From positions 36,170 to 100,169 of the forward strand of contig DAISIL010000006.1 of assembly GCA_036822015.1 (NCBI GenBank): a stretch of DNA of 64,000 nt. Direction: 5' to 3'. Under the pieces are notes generated by a model. That model was not told the origin of the DNA. It did not search any database and worked only from the letters and a program-made list of their open reading frames with translations. This document shows, piece by piece, positions 1 to 9,100 of this stretch; within the stretch, counting starts at the first letter, position 1, and each line of letters starts with the position of its first letter. Made by a program: the position numbers and the translations under genes. Origin of the DNA: DAISIL01 sp036822015 (GTDB lineage: Bacteria; Bacteroidota; Bacteroidia; Cytophagales; Bernardetiaceae).

Positions 1-1375
1 CGAGTTCTTTGACGGCATCGGTGAGCCCTTTTTCCTCTAAGACGCGGGGCATCATCTGATGAGAGAGGTCTCGGATCTGCTCGGCCGTGTCGGAGAGTGC
101 CTGAAGCAGCCCCTCAAAAGGCTCCTGGGGGAGGGACTCGATGGCGAGTTTGATGCCACCGATCTGCTGCCCTACGCCGTCGTGCAGGTCTTGGGCGATG
201 CGTTTGCGTTCGCTTTCGGTGGCCTCCAATACAGCAACGAGGGTTTTGGCTTTCTGTGCGTTAAGGGCTTTGCTTTGGCGATACCTAAACACGGCGTAGC
301 CCACCACACCCAGCAGAATGACGATGATAAGCAGGGCCAGCAGGCGGGTGTTTTGGAGGCGTATCTGGCCCAGGTCAGCGCGTTGGCTTTCAATCTGGCG
401 TTCTTTTTCGGAGAGTTCGTACTTGGCTTCGAGTTCGTTGAGTTGGGTGAGGGTACGTTCGTTGAGGAGGCTATCGCGCAGTTTTTTTTCTTGTTCCAGG
501 AACTGATAGGCCTGGGCGTAGTCCTTGATGGCTTGGTGGGTTTTGGCGAGTTGTCCGTAGAGATAGGCGCGAAAATCTGGATAGACGATCCCGGACCGGT
601 CGAGGCGATCCAGACTTTCTTCAAATTTTTGAAGGGCTTCGGCATAACGCCCCACGCCAAAGTAGATTTCACCGATATTGTTGAGATTGACGATAGCTCC
701 CTGTAAGTCGCCCAGGGCGAGGCGGATACGGGTAGAGGACTGCACAAAGTTAGTCGCAGATTCGATGTCGCCCTGCGAGTCGGCGACCCAGCCGAGGTTG
801 TTATAGACGTATCCCAGCCCAACGCTGTCTTTGCTTTGGAGGCGTAACTCAAGCACGCGCTCAAAACAGGCTTTGGCTTCTTCGATGCGTTGAAGGCGCA
901 TCAGTGCCAGGCCTCGGTTGTCGATGGAGGTGCTTATACAAACGGTATCACGGGTTTGGGTACAAATATCTTCCGATTCTTGAAGATACGCGAGGGCTTT
1001 ATCAAACTTCTTTTGTTTGAGTTCGAGGATGGCTAGTTCGTTGAGCGTTTTTGCTCTCTCGGTCGGGTTGTTTTGTCGGGTGAAGCCATCCAGGGATTGG
1101 AGGTAAAGTGTGAGGCTTTTTTGGTAGTTCCCTTTTTCGTAGTAGATGATGCCCAAATAGCGGGCGAGCAGGAACACTTGATCGTGGTTTTGGTGTTGCT
1201 GATACACCTGCTCATAAAAAGCCAACGGATCATCCAGGATATGCCGCTGCGGAAAGTAATCCAAAGCCCAGCCCAACTGCTCAGACGGACTTAGGCGGCT
1301 TAGGCTATCCTGCGTTTGGGCAAGGAGAGTAAAGCCGCTCATCAAGAAGAGCCAGAAAACAGCAAAGCGTCTCAT
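1..1375 (-). CDS. TPR-containing sensor histidine kinase (partial, C-terminus beyond left edge)
   Basis: The frame is open from an ATG at 1375 to the left edge (458 codons). A signal peptide (FAVFWLFLMSG, then LLAQ) is followed by tetratricopeptide repeats (about residues 60-280, with NNLGW and NNIGEIYFG helices), a coiled coil (about 290-340), one membrane helix (about 341-361, LLALLIIVILLGVVGY) and the start of a HisKA_3 domain. The phosphoacceptor is His398 in RIAQDLHDGVGQ. The ATPase domain must lie outside the window. In this family the TPR region senses or binds a partner, and the kinase phosphorylates a LuxR-type regulator; no regulator is visible here. The start lies 11 nt after the gatC stop, so it is probably co-transcribed with gatC and the dehydrogenase. 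Architecture is certain; the signal sensed is unknown. Confidence 0.9.
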   Translation of the reverse strand, partial: MRRFAVFWLFLMSGFTLLAQTQDSLSRLSPSEQLGWALDYFPQRHILDDPLAFYEQVYQQHQNHDQVFLLARYLGIIYYEKGNYQKSLTLYLQSLDGFTRQNNPTERAKTLNELAILELKQKKFDKALAYLQESEDICTQTRDTVCISTSIDNRGLALMRLQRIEEAKACFERVLELRLQSKDSVGLGYVYNNLGWVADSQGDIESATNFVQSSTRIRLALGDLQGAIVNLNNIGEIYFGVGRYAEALQKFEESLDRLDRSGIVYPDFRAYLYGQLAKTHQAIKDYAQAYQFLEQEKKLRDSLLNERTLTQLNELEAKYELSEKERQIESQRADLGQIRLQNTRLLALLIIVILLGVVGYAVFRYRQSKALNAQKAKTLVAVLEATESERKRIAQDLHDGVGQQIGGIKLAIESLPQEPFEGLLQALSDTAEQIRDLSHQMMPRVLEEKGLTDAVKEL

Positions 1376-1386
1376 GGCAGGTGGGT

Positions 1387-1683
1387 TTAGTCCATCACAC
1401 GCGGGACACGAAAGTAGTTGCTGTCGCGTTTGGGCGCGTTTTGTAAGCCGCGTTCGTGGTCGAGGTGTGTGCCGGTGGCATCGGGGCGCACTACGTTGGT
1501 ATGCTTACCGATGTGGATCAGCGGCTCTACGTGGCTGGTATCGAGCTGGTCTAGTTTTTCGATCCATTGCAAGATTTCGTTGAGGTCATCGCGCATCTTT
1601 TCTTCTTCGGCAGGATCCGTGAACTCGAGGCGGGAGAGGTGGGCGATGTCGTCGAGGAGTTTTTTGTCGATCGTAACGTTCAT
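1387..1683 (-). CDS. gatC: Asp/Glu-tRNA amidotransferase subunit C
   Basis: A 98-residue protein of normal GatC length. It begins MNVTIDKKLLDDIAHLSRLE, has the family helix DLNEILQWIEKLDQLDT, and ends with a proline/arginine-rich tail (residues about 65-98, VVRPDATG then FRVPRVMD). GatC is the small chaperone-like subunit of GatCAB, which amidates misacylated Glu-tRNA(Gln) and Asp-tRNA(Asn). It wraps around GatA and joins it to GatB in the cytoplasm. gatA and gatB are not in this window, as is common when gatC is unlinked. It sits between the dehydrogenase (11 nt upstream) and the TPR kinase (11 nt downstream) on the same strand, which suggests one transcript. Confidence 0.93.
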   Translation of the reverse strand: MNVTIDKKLLDDIAHLSRLEFTDPAEEEKMRDDLNEILQWIEKLDQLDTSHVEPLIHIGKHTNVVRPDATGTHLDHERGLQNAPKRDSNYFRVPRVMD

Positions 1684-1694
1684 GGGGTTAAAAG

Positions 1695-2477
1695 TTATTG
1701 GGCTGTCCAGCCGGCTTCTACCGGAATGGCTGCACCCGTGATGGTGTTGGCTGTTTCGGAGGCGAGCATGAGGGCTACCTGTGCCAGAAGTTCGATACTC
1801 ACAAAATCTTTGACGGCTTGCTTGGCGAGCATGACCTTGTTGATGACCTCCTCTTCGGAGAGACCATGCGCCTTAGCCTGATCCTTAATCTGGGCTTCCA
1901 CCAGCGGCGTACGGACATATCCCGGGCAGATGGCATTACAGGTGATCCCGCAGGTAGCTCCCTCCAAACCCAGGACTTTGGTCAGCCCGACCATACCGTG
2001 TTTGGCGGCTACGTAAGCCGATTTGTACTCGGAGGCCCGCAAACCATGCGCAGAGGCAATGTTGATGATGCGCCCAAAACCACGGGCTTTCATCCCTGGC
2101 CAGACAGCCTTAGCCGTATGAAAAGCCGAACTTAGATTTACGCCAATAATCAAATCCCAACGCGCCTCGGGAAACTCATCAATGGGCGAGACGTACTGCA
2201 CACCGGCGTTGTTAATCAAGACATCTACCTTGCCGTAGCGCGATTCAGTCTCGGCGACCATCGCTCGGATTTCTTCGGCGTTGAGCATGTTGGCCGACGA
2301 AAAAAAAGTGTCCGTTCCGTACTCCTCCCCTACGCGGGCCGCAATCTGATCTCCGTCTTTTTCCAGACCGTTCAAGACCACATTATAGCCCGCTTTGGCA
2401 AACTGCTCGGCCAGCCCTAGCCCAATACCGCTGCTGCTGCCCGTGATGATCGCTGTTTTTTTCTCTTGTACTGACAT
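1695..2477 (-). CDS. bdhA: 3-hydroxybutyrate dehydrogenase (SDR family)
   Basis: A 260-residue classical short-chain dehydrogenase. The NAD-binding glycine motif TGSSSGIGLG is at residues 13-22, NNAGVQ follows at about 90, the catalytic Ser is in IINIASAHGL and the Tyr/Lys pair is in YVAAKHG. The C-terminal half (GYVRTPLVEAQI, then ASETANTITGAAIPVEAGW) is typical of D-3-hydroxybutyrate dehydrogenases, which interconvert 3-hydroxybutyrate and acetoacetate with NAD in ketone-body or polyhydroxybutyrate metabolism. It heads a tight run with gatC and the TPR kinase. The family is certain; the substrate is inferred from overall similarity to the PHB-type dehydrogenases. Confidence 0.85.
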   Translation of the reverse strand: MSVQEKKTAIITGSSSGIGLGLAEQFAKAGYNVVLNGLEKDGDQIAARVGEEYGTDTFFSSANMLNAEEIRAMVAETESRYGKVDVLINNAGVQYVSPIDEFPEARWDLIIGVNLSSAFHTAKAVWPGMKARGFGRIINIASAHGLRASEYKSAYVAAKHGMVGLTKVLGLEGATCGITCNAICPGYVRTPLVEAQIKDQAKAHGLSEEEVINKVMLAKQAVKDFVSIELLAQVALMLASETANTITGAAIPVEAGWTAQ

Positions 2478-2550
2478 GATAAAAATCGTTCAAACGTTAG
2501 GATTAACAGAAAATACAGGCTAATATACGCACAAAAAAGATACGAAACCG

Positions 2551-2558
2551 TATATTTG
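2551..2558 (+). promoter_or_regulatory. Bacteroidota -7 promoter element for the small gene upstream of aroA
   Basis: TATATTTG matches the TAnnTTTG -7 consensus exactly and ends 5 nt before the ATG at 2564. A transcript from here would have almost no leader. No clear TTTG -33 element is seen at the usual 19-21 nt spacing. Confidence 0.5.
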
Positions 2559-2563
2559 ACCAC

Positions 2564-2899
2564 ATGGAAGAAGATTTTATCGCGTATCTGCATACCAAGC
2601 GCATTGATGCCCGTACTTTTGCCGATGCCGAGCCAGAACGATGGCAGGATTTCCTGGAGCTTTTTGGTATTGTTAGTCCGAAAAGTTTTTTGCAACAAAA
2701 ACTTTTCCTTATCAATGACTTACGCCGAAGATACCCCTTTGCCGAACCCGAAAAAACCACGCCCCCAGCTACCCAAACGCCAGTAAGTGCGCCCAGCAGC
2801 ACAAGACCACCCCGACCCAAAATCAACATCCGACAAAGAAACCATGACCCCCAAACACCCAAGCCTACACCTGACCGCCCCAAGCCTCCAACGGATTGA
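2564..2899 (+). CDS. Small conserved hypothetical protein preceding aroA
   Basis: A 111-residue protein. The first 60 residues look folded (MEEDFIAYLHTKRIDARTF, then PKSFLQQKLFLINDLRRRYP) and resemble small proteins of unknown function encoded in front of aroA in Bacteroidota. The remaining 50 residues are a low-complexity Pro/Thr tail. The last 56 nt overlap the start of aroA in another frame, so the two are translationally linked. A TAnnTTTG element lies directly upstream. No function is known. The C-terminal tail may be little more than the read-through of the overlapping aroA start region. Confidence 0.7.
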   Translation: MEEDFIAYLHTKRIDARTFADAEPERWQDFLELFGIVSPKSFLQQKLFLINDLRRRYPFAEPEKTTPPATQTPVSAPSSTRPPRPKINIRQRNHDPQTPKPTPDRPKPPTD

Positions 2900-4091
2900 A
2901 GGTGAAATTTCACTGCCTACCTCGAAGAGCGAAAGCAACCGCCTCTTGATTATGAATGCCCTCAGTGCTGACCCAGCACCAATCTATGGGCTTTCGACGG
3001 CCAACGATACCCAACTCCTCGAACGCCTACTCTCCTCCCGAGAGCATATCCTGGATGCCCACGATGCCGGAACTACTTTTCGTTTCCTGACCGCCTATTG
3101 CGCCATCACCAACCGCCCGGCACAACTCACCGGAACGCCCCGTATGCAGCAACGTCCCATCGGCATACTCGTCGATGCCCTTCGCGCCCTCGGTGCCGAG
3201 ATCGACTACCTGGGCAAAGAAGGCTTTCCCCCGCTTCATATCAGAGGATTTGCCAAGCAGCATACGGATCGGCTACAGGTGCGCGGCGACATCAGCAGCC
3301 AGTTTCTCTCGGCACTCCTGATGGTGGCCCCGCGCCTGCCCCAGGGGCTGACCCTCGAGATCATACCGCCCTTGCGGTCAAAGCCTTACCTCGAAATGAC
3401 CTTGCGCCTGATGCACCATTTTGGTATCAGGCATACCCGAGAGCAGGATACGATCACGATTGCGCCCCAGGCGTATCATCCCGTACCTTACACGGTGGAG
3501 GCCGACTGGTCGGCGGCAAGCTACTGGTATGCCTTCGGGACGATCTTCCCCGATGTGCAACTTCTCTTGCGGGGGCTACGTCGTGAGTCGCTGCAAGGCG
3601 ATCAGCACATTGTGCGCTTGATGGAACAGCTCGGTATCAAGACGCGCTTTGAAGCCGCCGGCGCAAAACTCTCCCCCAACCGTGCCATCGCCACGGATTT
3701 TATAGCCGACTTCGCCGATTGCCCCGATCTAGCCCAAACGGTGGCCGTCATTTGTGCGGCTCGTGGCGTGAAGGCTACCCTGACCGGTGTGAGCAGCCTC
3801 AAAATCAAAGAGACCGATCGCCTGGCCGCCCTCCAACAGGAACTACAAAAGATCGGTGTACTCGTGCGCTTCCCCGATGCCGATACCCTTTGCCTCGATG
3901 CCCAGACACCCCAGACCCCCGAGCTACCGATGGACACCTACAAAGACCATCGAATGGCCATGTGTTTGGCTCCCCTGGTAGCGCTCGGCGAACTAACCAT
4001 CCGAGATCCCGAGGTCGTCCGAAAATCATATCCTCACTTTTGGGATGACTGCGAACGCATTGGTATCCAACTGACGACAACAGACCTGTGA
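2844..4091 (+). CDS. aroA: 3-phosphoshikimate 1-carboxyvinyltransferase (EPSP synthase)
   Basis: It catalyses step six of the shikimate pathway, joining phosphoenolpyruvate to shikimate 3-phosphate. Visible motifs are SLPTSKSESNRLLIMNAL near the N-terminus, DAGTTFRFLTAY (substrate loop), the SSQFLSALLM segment, DWSAASYWY, LKIKETDRL and the C-terminal YKDHRMAM helix. The ATG at 2844 gives 415 residues, the usual length in Bacteroidota. The longer frame from 2787 would add 19 residues that lie inside the upstream gene and match nothing, so it was not chosen. It overlaps the small upstream gene by 56 nt. Some key residues differ from the E. coli enzyme, as expected for this divergent clade. Confidence 0.93.
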   Translation: MTPKHPSLHLTAPSLQRIEGEISLPTSKSESNRLLIMNALSADPAPIYGLSTANDTQLLERLLSSREHILDAHDAGTTFRFLTAYCAITNRPAQLTGTPRMQQRPIGILVDALRALGAEIDYLGKEGFPPLHIRGFAKQHTDRLQVRGDISSQFLSALLMVAPRLPQGLTLEIIPPLRSKPYLEMTLRLMHHFGIRHTREQDTITIAPQAYHPVPYTVEADWSAASYWYAFGTIFPDVQLLLRGLRRESLQGDQHIVRLMEQLGIKTRFEAAGAKLSPNRAIATDFIADFADCPDLAQTVAVICAARGVKATLTGVSSLKIKETDRLAALQQELQKIGVLVRFPDADTLCLDAQTPQTPELPMDTYKDHRMAMCLAPLVALGELTIRDPEVVRKSYPHFWDDCERIGIQLTTTDL

Positions 4092-4113
4092 GATTTTAAA
4101 AGATAAACCAAAA

Positions 4114-4683
4114 ATGAAAAAAGAAAGTCGATTGTTCTATCTCTTGCAAGAGCTTCTCATTGTTACGACTGGTGTACTCATTGCCGTTTCGATCAACAAC
4201 TACAAAGAAAGTCTGGATGATAAGCAATACTTGCAAAAAACACTATTGGCTATCGAAAATGAAATCAAACTAACCCAAGTCGAGCTGGATACCGTACTCG
4301 AAAAGCACCTCAAGCTATACCAGAAACTGGAGGATGAGTGGGGCGAACGAGAGCAAACCATAGGTGAGTTTGTCGCCAACTCGGGTGGATTTCAGGTCGC
4401 ATTTGTTCAAAATATAAGTCTGCGTTTTTTTGTTGCCCATAAAGCCGAGTTGTTGGACTTTGAAACCATCTCCGGGCTAGCAGAAATTGAGTCAAGAGCA
4501 AATCTTCTTTCAAAAAAACTAGATCGCTTTACTGACTTTGCTTATCAAAACATTAGCGCGAAAAACCCCGAAGCCTTCATGGAATTTGCGTATCTGCTGA
4601 GTGATGTCATTGATGGGGAGCAGGCTCTCCTAGAATCATACGCGGATTTTTTGAAAAAGCACGAGGCCCCAGCACGTAATTGA
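4114..4683 (+). CDS. Single-pass membrane protein, DUF6090-like
   Basis: A 189-residue protein with one N-terminal membrane helix (about residues 10-30, LLQELLIVTTGVLIAVSIN) followed by a charged, mostly helical domain. The motif of a short cytoplasmic N-terminus, a helix ending in ALxxNN or VSINNY, then a helix starting KESLDDKQYL, is shared with the DUF6090 family, which is common in Bacteroidota and has no assigned function. It starts 22 nt after aroA and may be on the same transcript. The family assignment is from pattern only. Confidence 0.75.
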   Translation: MKKESRLFYLLQELLIVTTGVLIAVSINNYKESLDDKQYLQKTLLAIENEIKLTQVELDTVLEKHLKLYQKLEDEWGEREQTIGEFVANSGGFQVAFVQNISLRFFVAHKAELLDFETISGLAEIESRANLLSKKLDRFTDFAYQNISAKNPEAFMEFAYLLSDVIDGEQALLESYADFLKKHEAPARN

Positions 4684-4695
4684 GCCAGGCGTTTA

Positions 4696-5424
4696 TTAGA
4701 CCAGATCAAAAAAATCACGAACGCCGACCTGACGTTGTGCCAAAAAGCCCTCTCCGTAGCGTACCCGTATGGCCTGCCCTAGCTCTTTGGCTCGGGCCTG
4801 GATAAACTCCATAAACTCGGGCGTAGAGAGAAACGTGGCCGGCTCATCACTTTTGGGGTCAAAAAACTGTGAGCGAAAAGCAGCGATGGCAGCCGTCTTT
4901 TTCTCCCAAAACGGCGTAATGTCCACGACAAAATCTGGGCTTAGGTATTCGCTCTGGATGTAGTGATACATCACCTCGGGTCGCCAGGCTTCCTGGGGTT
5001 GTCCGTTGTCTTCGGTCTTGATTTTGGGTAGCCCGCTCAAAAAGAAGGCGCGTTCGCTGAGAATGGCGGCGCGTCCGTGATCTGGGTGGCGGTCTTTGGG
5101 GGCATTGGCGAGCAGGATGCGGGGTTGGTAGCGGCGAATCATGCGCACCAGGGCCAGGCAGTTGGCTTCGTTATCTTCAAAAAAGGCATCGCGAAAGCCC
5201 ATGTTTTGCCGTACTGCCAGTCCGAGGATGGCGGCAGCGGCGGCGGCTTCGCGGTCGCGGATGTCGGCCGTTCCGCGCGTTCCCATTTCACCTCGGGTAA
5301 AGTCAATGACCCCAACGCGGTATCCCTTCGCGATGTGTGCCGCCAGTGTGCCGCTACAGCTCAACTCGGTATCGTCGGGGTGTGCCGCAAAAGCCAGGAT
5401 GTCTAATTTTTTGGGAGGCTCCAT
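4696..5424 (-). CDS. bshB1: Bacillithiol biosynthesis deacetylase BshB1
   Basis: A LmbE/PIG-L family zinc deacetylase of 242 residues. The metal motif AAHPDDTELSCSGTLA is near residue 15 and KDRHPDHGRA at about 110 supplies the second half of the metal site. The family-specific segments DFTRGEMGTRGT and FRDAFF are also present. BshB1 removes the acetyl group from N-acetylglucosaminyl-malate, giving GlcN-malate, the substrate for BshC in making bacillithiol, the main low-molecular-weight thiol of Bacteroidota and Firmicutes. The start lies 4 nt after the hslV stop, so the two are probably one operon; bshA and bshC are elsewhere. Confidence 0.93.
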   Translation of the reverse strand: MEPPKKLDILAFAAHPDDTELSCSGTLAAHIAKGYRVGVIDFTRGEMGTRGTADIRDREAAAAAAILGLAVRQNMGFRDAFFEDNEANCLALVRMIRRYQPRILLANAPKDRHPDHGRAAILSERAFFLSGLPKIKTEDNGQPQEAWRPEVMYHYIQSEYLSPDFVVDITPFWEKKTAAIAAFRSQFFDPKSDEPATFLSTPEFMEFIQARAKELGQAIRVRYGEGFLAQRQVGVRDFFDLV

Positions 5425-5428
5425 CGGC

Positions 5429-5974
5429 TTAGTTGTCCATCGTTTCGATGATGAAGTTGTGGTTGGTGTAGATGCAAATATCCGCCGCGACGGTAAGCCC
5501 CTCCCGAACGATTTGTTCGGCGGTCAGGTGGGCGGCGTGCTTGGTGAGTGCCAGGGCGGCCGCACGGGCGTAGTTGCTGCCCGAGCCGATGGAGGCTACG
5601 TTATCCTCGGGTTCGAGGACATCGCCTGTGCCGGAGATAATCAAGATTTCGTCTTTATCGACGGCGATCATCATGGCTTCTAGGCGACGCAAAAAGCGGT
5701 CGGTACGCCAGTCTTTGGCTAGTTCGATGGCACCGCGTTTCATGTTGCCGCCGTAAGCATTGAGCTTTTCTTCAAAGCGTTCGAGGAGAGAGAAGGCATC
5801 AGCGGTGGAGCCAGCAAAGCCCACTTTTATTTTTCCGTTGAGCAGGGGGCGCAACTTTCGGACGTTGCCTTTGGCGACGGTGTTGCCCATCGTGGCTTGT
5901 CCATCGGCACCGATGGCAATTTGCCCGTTGTGGCGGACGGCCAGGACGGTAGTAGCATGAATCGGAGTAAGCAT
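5429..5974 (-). CDS. hslV: ATP-dependent protease peptidase subunit HslV
   Basis: HslV (ClpQ) is the proteasome-like N-terminal threonine peptidase that works with the HslU ATPase. The start is set at 5974 (MLTPIHATTVLAVRH) so that the short propeptide precedes the catalytic Thr of TTVLAVRHNG. A longer frame to 6025 has no matching family sequence. Other signatures are IGADGQATMGNTV, KVRKL-type KGNVRKL, and GSGSNYARAAALAL. It is 181 residues, the normal size. hslU is not adjacent, which is unusual compared with proteobacteria but common in Bacteroidota. bshB1 follows after 4 nt. Confidence 0.94.
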   Translation of the reverse strand: MLTPIHATTVLAVRHNGQIAIGADGQATMGNTVAKGNVRKLRPLLNGKIKVGFAGSTADAFSLLERFEEKLNAYGGNMKRGAIELAKDWRTDRFLRRLEAMMIAVDKDEILIISGTGDVLEPEDNVASIGSGSNYARAAALALTKHAAHLTAEQIVREGLTVAADICIYTNHNFIIETMDN

Positions 5975-6064
5975 GAAAGGATCATCTAAGGGTGGCACAA
6001 AAAAATCAATCAACAAAGATGGCAAAATTTATTGGGATTTTTCAGCGTTTCGGCGTTTTTGTAT

Positions 6065-6072
6065 TACCTTTG
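6065..6072 (+). promoter_or_regulatory. TAnnTTTG -7 element for tRNA-Ser
   Basis: TACCTTTG fits the -7 consensus and sits 17 nt upstream of the first tRNA base, a normal distance for a tRNA promoter in this phylum. A convincing -33 TTTG at standard spacing is not visible. Confidence 0.55.
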
Positions 6073-6089
6073 CATCCGCTAAGAGGATA

Positions 6090-6177
<88 letters not shown>

Positions 6178-9100
6178 TTACCGAATCCAGCGACAGACTT
6201 TTTGTAGCAGCTCGTCGTAATCCACGGGTTTGGAAATAAAATCGTTAGCCCCTGCCTCTAGGCAAGCCTGCTGATCCTCCGGTTGTACTTTACCCGTGAT
6301 GGCGATGATGGGAAGGTCGCGGGTGCGGGGGTTGGCGCGTATCTGGCGCATGGCTTCTAAGCCGTCCATCTCGGGCATGACGCTATCCATCATCACCAGG
6401 GATACTTGTTCCTCGTCCAGGACGCGCAGGGCTTCGTTGCCGTTGAGGGCTTCCAGGATGACGGCTTCAAAGTTTTCGAGGGCAGAAGCGATAACAAAAA
6501 TGTTACGGATGTCGTCATCGACGACAAGGATTTGCTTATCTTTTATTTTTTGTCTGCTTTCCTGATCGTTTCCTCTTTGCCCCTGGGCGGCGAGATCGGT
6601 AGCTTTTCCTTGTTCTTGTTGTTGTTTTTGGGCTTCGAGTTCGCGCACCTTAGCCTCCAGGCGAGCCTTGGAGGAGCTGCGCTCCTGGGCTTGTTGGGCT
6701 TGTTCTTTGATCTGCTCCTTGACCTGTACCTCCCGCTTGACCTCCTTGCCCATGCGGTGCAAAAACAAGGCTACCTCGTCTTGTAACTCCGCTTCCGAAC
6801 TTTGGCTCTTGAGCAAGATACTTTGGGTGGCCTGGCGTATTTTGCGCTCTTCTTCGGGGGAGAGGTTCTTTGCCGTATAGACAATGGTGGCTACCTTCGG
6901 AAAGCGACTTTGGATGTACTTACAGACCTCGTAGCCGTCGCCGTCGGTGAGTGCCAGGTCGATGATGGCCCCGTCGTAGCGTCGCTCTTGGAGGGCTTGA
7001 ATGGCTAAGGCTCTGGATTTTACGCCCTTTACACGGACATCGTCGCCGGCCAGCAGCTTCGTGATATGTGCCAGTTGTACCTCGTCATCTTCGACGATGA
7101 GCAAATCCTTGATCTTCTTTTCGGAGAGCGCCCGAATCTCTGCGATGGCATTTTTGAGGTCTTTCTCGTGAACGGGTTTTTGTAGAAATCCAATCGCGCC
7201 ACGTTTCAAAACCGTCAGGTCTTTGTCTTGTGCCGAGACAACTTCGATGGGAATATGTCGAATTTCCTTGACCGCCTTAAACCGTTCCAGGGCATCGTTG
7301 CCTTGTACGTCGGGTAGCCCCAGGTCGAGCATGATGCCGTTGGGTTGGTAGCGTTTGGCCAGTTCGATGCCCTCCTGGGCATTCTGGGCGATGATGACTT
7401 TGAAGTTTTCTTCTCGGATGACCTCGGCCATGCCTTCGGCAAATTTGGCTTCGTCTTCTACGATAAGTATCACCCGATCTTTTTCTTGCAATTTTTGTCG
7501 ATCATCGGCTATTTCGCGTCGGATGCCTGAACTAGGCGGAGAGACATGCACCAGTTGTACGTGTTGGGCTTGTCCGGTTTGTTTTTTGATGAAGACCGGC
7601 ACACCATCGGCATCTAGGAGGGTTTGGTCGATTTCTCGGGCGATGATGAGCGTAAAAGTGCTGCCTTTGCCTGGGTTGCTTTCCAGGACAATTTCGCCCT
7701 GTAAGAGCCGGCTCAGCTCCCGAGCGATGGACAAGCCCAGCCCCGTCCCGCCAAACTCCCGCGAAACCGAACCATCGACTTGCTTAAACGCCTCAAAGAC
7801 CTCTTGTTGCTTGTCTTCCGGGATGCCAATGCCGGTATCGGAGACGCTGATGGCGATTTTTTGGGGATCGTCTGCGTAGGGCTTGATGGCGAGTGTAACT
7901 TGCCCTTTGGGCGTGAACTTGAAGGCGTTGGAGAGGAAGTTACGGATGATCTGGCTAAGCCTGTCGCGGTCGGTCTTGAGGGGTTGGTTGAGTTCGTCGA
8001 TGACGTTGAACTTGATTTTTTTCTCTTGTGCGATGCCATGAAACAAGTCGTGCATCTCATCGAGGAGCGACTTAGGCGTAAACTCCGTCGTGTGCAAGGC
8101 CATGCGTCCGGCTTCGATCTTGGAGAGGTCTAGGATGTCGTTGATGAGCCGGAGGAGTTCTTCGCCGGATTTGTTGATGATCTGTGCTTTTTTTACGTCT
8201 TTCTCGATCAGGTTTTTTGCATCGTTTTTGGCGAGCATCTTCGAGAGCATGATGATTGAGTTGAGGGGCGTTCGGAGTTCGTGGGACATGTTGGCCAGGA
8301 ACTCGGACTTGTATCGGTTGGATATTTCGAGTTCGTCGGCGCGCCGGTCGAGTTCTTCTTTGGCCTGGATGAGGCTTTGGTTGCGCTGCCGAAGTTCTTC
8401 GGATTGCTGTTGGAGTTTGTGGCGTTGTTCTTCGAGTTGGGTGTTGGCGGCCTCGATTTCCTGGGCGCGGGTTTCGGCGTTTCGGGTGGCTTCTTCGGAG
8501 ATGGCCAGCAGCCCTTTGATGCGCTCGGTTTGTCGGACGGAGGAGAGATAAGTGGCAATCATCTGGGAGGCCTGCAAGAGAAAATCGCGTTGCACATCCG
8601 TAAATGGCTCAAAAGAAGAAAGTTCGATGACCCCTTGTAGTTCATTTTCAAACAAAAGCGGAAAGGCAAAGCTATTGAGGGGAGCTTCGTCGAGGGTTCC
8701 GGTCTGGATGGCGCGTTCGTCGCGATGGATGTTTTTGAGCAAGATCGGGCTTTGCTCCAAGGCTACCTGCCCGATGATACCCTGCCCGAGGACGTAGCGA
8801 TTGGAGAGGGAGTTGCGCTCCGTGAAGGCATACGTACCGTAGAGCTTGAGGTCGTTGTGGTCGGGGTCGAAGATGTAGAGTACGCCTTGTCCAGCGTTGA
8901 TGTATCGGGCAAGGAAACCGACAGCTTTTTGGCTGATCTCCCGAAAGGAAAGCTGTCCGGAGAGTTTTTGTCCGAGTTCGTTGATACCATCTTTGAGCCA
9001 GTTTTGGGCTTCGGTGTCGGTTTTGCTTTGGCGCAAGTTGAGGGCCATCGCCTGGAGGGCAGCACCGAGTTCGTCGTGGGCGCCGCGCCTGCGGATGTTG

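Noticed and set aside
59..864. Long open frames on both strands (plus 59-706, minus 172-864) at the left edge
   Set aside because: They are shadows of the TPR histidine kinase read on the minus strand in another frame (1-1375), which has a signal peptide, TPR pattern and HisKA_3 motif.
2417..2913. Minus-strand frames opposite the small gene before aroA
   Set aside because: Sequences such as runs of Gly/Val/Leu and Ser without family pattern; they overlap the better supported plus-strand gene and promoter.
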